DNA from: Novosphingobium sp.
GTDB taxonomy: Bacteria > Pseudomonadota > Alphaproteobacteria > Sphingomonadales > Sphingomonadaceae
NCBI GenBank assembly: GCA_028697875.1
Contig: JAQVEQ010000188.1
Coordinates: forward strand, 1-5,490
Length of the DNA: 5,490 bases
Direction of reading: 5' to 3'
How positions within the stretch are numbered: the stretch's first letter is position 1; each line of letters opens with the position of its first letter. Of this stretch, positions 4,146 to 5,490 are shown piece by piece. Under the pieces are notes generated by a model. The model ran no database searches, was not told the DNA's origin, and was given only the letters and a program-made list of their open reading frames with translations. Made by a program: the position numbers and the translations under genes.

Positions 4146-5490
4146 TCAGAGAGCGTCGGCGAGGATGGCGGGCCGGCTCAGGCCATCGGCGATACGCCGA
4201 TCAATGCCGTAGAGATCGTCACGGAACTGCGCCGTGCCCGCGTCGTCGACCCAGGCGGTGACATAGGTCAGGCGCACGCCGATGTCGTGGACGACGGTGA
4301 CGAAGATCGTCGCGGTCGAGCCGGCGACATAGGAATCCATGCGCGCGCGGTCCCAGCGCGGCACATCGCGCAGCAGCCGGGCACCCAGCTCGAAGGGATC
4401 CTTCACCCGCACGCAGCCCGAGCTGAGGGCGCGCATGTCGCGATTGAACAGGTGCTTGTCCGGCGTGTCGTGCAGATAGACCGCGTAATCGTTCTTGAAG
4501 TTGATCTTCAACCGGCCGAGCGAATTGCCCGCCCCTGGTGCCTGGCGCAGGCGGTAGGGGATGGAACGGCTGCGCGGCACCTGGGTCCAGTCGATGGTCG
4601 AGGGATCGACCGGCTGGCCGTCGAAATAGACGGTATAGCCATGGGCCTGCAGGTAGTTCGGATCATTGATCTGCTTGCGCACGATGTCCTCGCCGGCGTT
4701 GCGGGCAGGCACGCTCCACGGCGGGTTCAGGACGACGTTGGTGACCTTGCTCTCGAGCAGGGGGGTCTTGCGCTGGGTCCGGCCGATCACCACGGGCATC
4801 ACCAGGGCAAGCTCACCCTCCTCGTAATAACGCAGGGTGAATTCCGGGATGTTGACGATGATGCGGTTCGGTCCAAGGTCGTTCAGCTGCTGGCGCCGCC
4901 GTTCCATGTTCACGAGGATCTGGCGGATGCGGCTTTCGACGGACGTCCCGAGGTGCTGCAGGGTCAGCTTGCCGATGACGCCATCGTCCTTCAGGCCGTG
5001 GCGCAACTGGAAGCGCTGCACCGCCGCGACGAGGGCCTGATCGTAACGATTGGCGTGTTCGGTCACCGGAACCGCGCCGTCGGTCACGGCAAGGCGGGCG
5101 CGAATCGCGGGAATGCGGCTGTCATACGCACCAGGCTCGATCTTGGCGCCGCCATCCGGCACTGCGGGCCAGCCGCCGGCCGCGGCCAGGGCGCGATAAT
5201 CGCCGAGCAGATGCTTCAGCGCCAGATAACCGGCATCCTGCGGCCCGGTCACCGCCAGGGCCGCCACCGGATCGGTCGCCATGAGCGCCCGCGCGGCGAT
5301 CGCCGCCGCGTCGACCGGACGGCCCAGTTCACGCATGTCGACCGGCAGGCGCACGGTGGCGAGGCCCGCCCCGTTGCGATCGGCGACATAGCGGATCAGC
5401 GTGTCGCTGAGCAGCACTTCATAGGCGCCGGCCGTCCCCTCGCCGCGCAGGGCGGCGATCAGGCCGAGCGGATAGCGCGCGGGGTCCAGC
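4146..5490 (-). CDS. ldtD: L,D-transpeptidase LdtD (YcbB type), 5' end outside the window
   Basis: Periplasmic YkuD-family transpeptidase that forms 3-3 (mDAP-mDAP) cross-links, bypassing penicillin-binding proteins. The frame stays open to base 5490, so the visible 447 residues lack the signal peptide and first part; E. coli YcbB is 615 residues. In order are: the N-terminal scaffold region (YEVLLSDTLIRY near fragment residues 23-34); a peptidoglycan-binding domain (about 143-181, with RFQLRHGLKDDGVIGKLT); then the YkuD domain from about 207. The YkuD domain carries the YcbB-type cap (NPPWSVP to RQAPG, with HGYTVYF), LHDTPDKHLF with H340 (codon 4470-4472), and SSGCVRV with catalytic C359 (codon 4413-4415). 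These stretches align almost directly with E. coli YcbB. A GTG at 5417 inside this frame is not the true start, because family-type sequence continues upstream. It is followed by mepK, its expected neighbour. Confidence 0.95.
   Translation of the reverse strand, partial: LDPARYPLGLIAALRGEGTAGAYEVLLSDTLIRYVADRNGAGLATVRLPVDMRELGRPVDAAAIAARALMATDPVAALAVTGPQDAGYLALKHLLGDYRALAAAGGWPAVPDGGAKIEPGAYDSRIPAIRARLAVTDGAVPVTEHANRYDQALVAAVQRFQLRHGLKDDGVIGKLTLQHLGTSVESRIRQILVNMERRRQQLNDLGPNRIIVNIPEFTLRYYEEGELALVMPVVIGRTQRKTPLLESKVTNVVLNPPWSVPARNAGEDIVRKQINDPNYLQAHGYTVYFDGQPVDPSTIDWTQVPRSRSIPYRLRQAPGAGNSLGRLKINFKNDYAVYLHDTPDKHLFNRDMRALSSGCVRVKDPFELGARLLRDVPRWDRARMDSYVAGSTATIFVTVVHDIGVRLTYVTAWVDDAGTAQFRDDLYGIDRRIADGLSRPAILADAL

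Noticed and set aside
1..5490. Mobile element, CRISPR, toxin-antitoxin or defence system
   Set aside because: No transposase or integrase motif, spaced direct repeats, tRNA-like fold or small toxin gene was found. Composition is even apart from the ldtD-mepK gap.

Overview
The window is about two-thirds G+C with compact genes. It encodes a YcaD-like MFS carrier, a MepA endopeptidase with a proline-rich tail, and an LdtD-MepK pair exported for cell-wall work. By base composition and protein style it looks like the chromosome of a Gram-negative, meso-DAP-type proteobacterium, most likely an alphaproteobacterium. That placement is inference; no rRNA or marker gene is present.

Layout. (1) 49-1287, minus: an MFS transporter reading away from a divergent intergenic region. 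(2) 1288-1461: a 174-bp divergent promoter region with a perfect 13-bp inverted repeat and a promoter-like sequence placed so that mepA would be read from a leaderless mRNA. (3) 1462-2316, plus: mepA, a secreted LAS-type zinc endopeptidase. (4) 2385-3185, plus: an exported alpha/beta-hydrolase, probably a lipoprotein, 68 bp behind mepA and possibly cotranscribed. (5) 3185-3207: a compact terminator between convergent genes, with the stop codon of the minus-strand gene in its loop. (6) 3199-3843, minus: mepK (YcbK/DUF882), with a twin-arginine signal. (7) 3844-4145: a 302-bp, more AT-rich gap with hairpins and a possible mepK promoter, but no convincing gene. (8) 4146-5490, minus: ldtD (YcbB-type L,D-transpeptidase), its 5' end cut off by the window edge.

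The theme is peptidoglycan cross-link turnover. LdtD-type enzymes make 3-3 (mDAP-mDAP) cross-links, MepK-type enzymes cut them, and MepA-type enzymes cut D-Ala-mDAP and also mDAP-mDAP bonds. The ldtD-mepK order matches the ycbB-ycbK order in E. coli. Here mepA lies close by on the other strand, and no ycbL follows mepK. The hydrolase and the MFS protein have no visible specific link to the wall. I see no mobile element, CRISPR array, tRNA, rRNA or defence system. The genes belong to known families; the less ordinary features are in the intergenic DNA.
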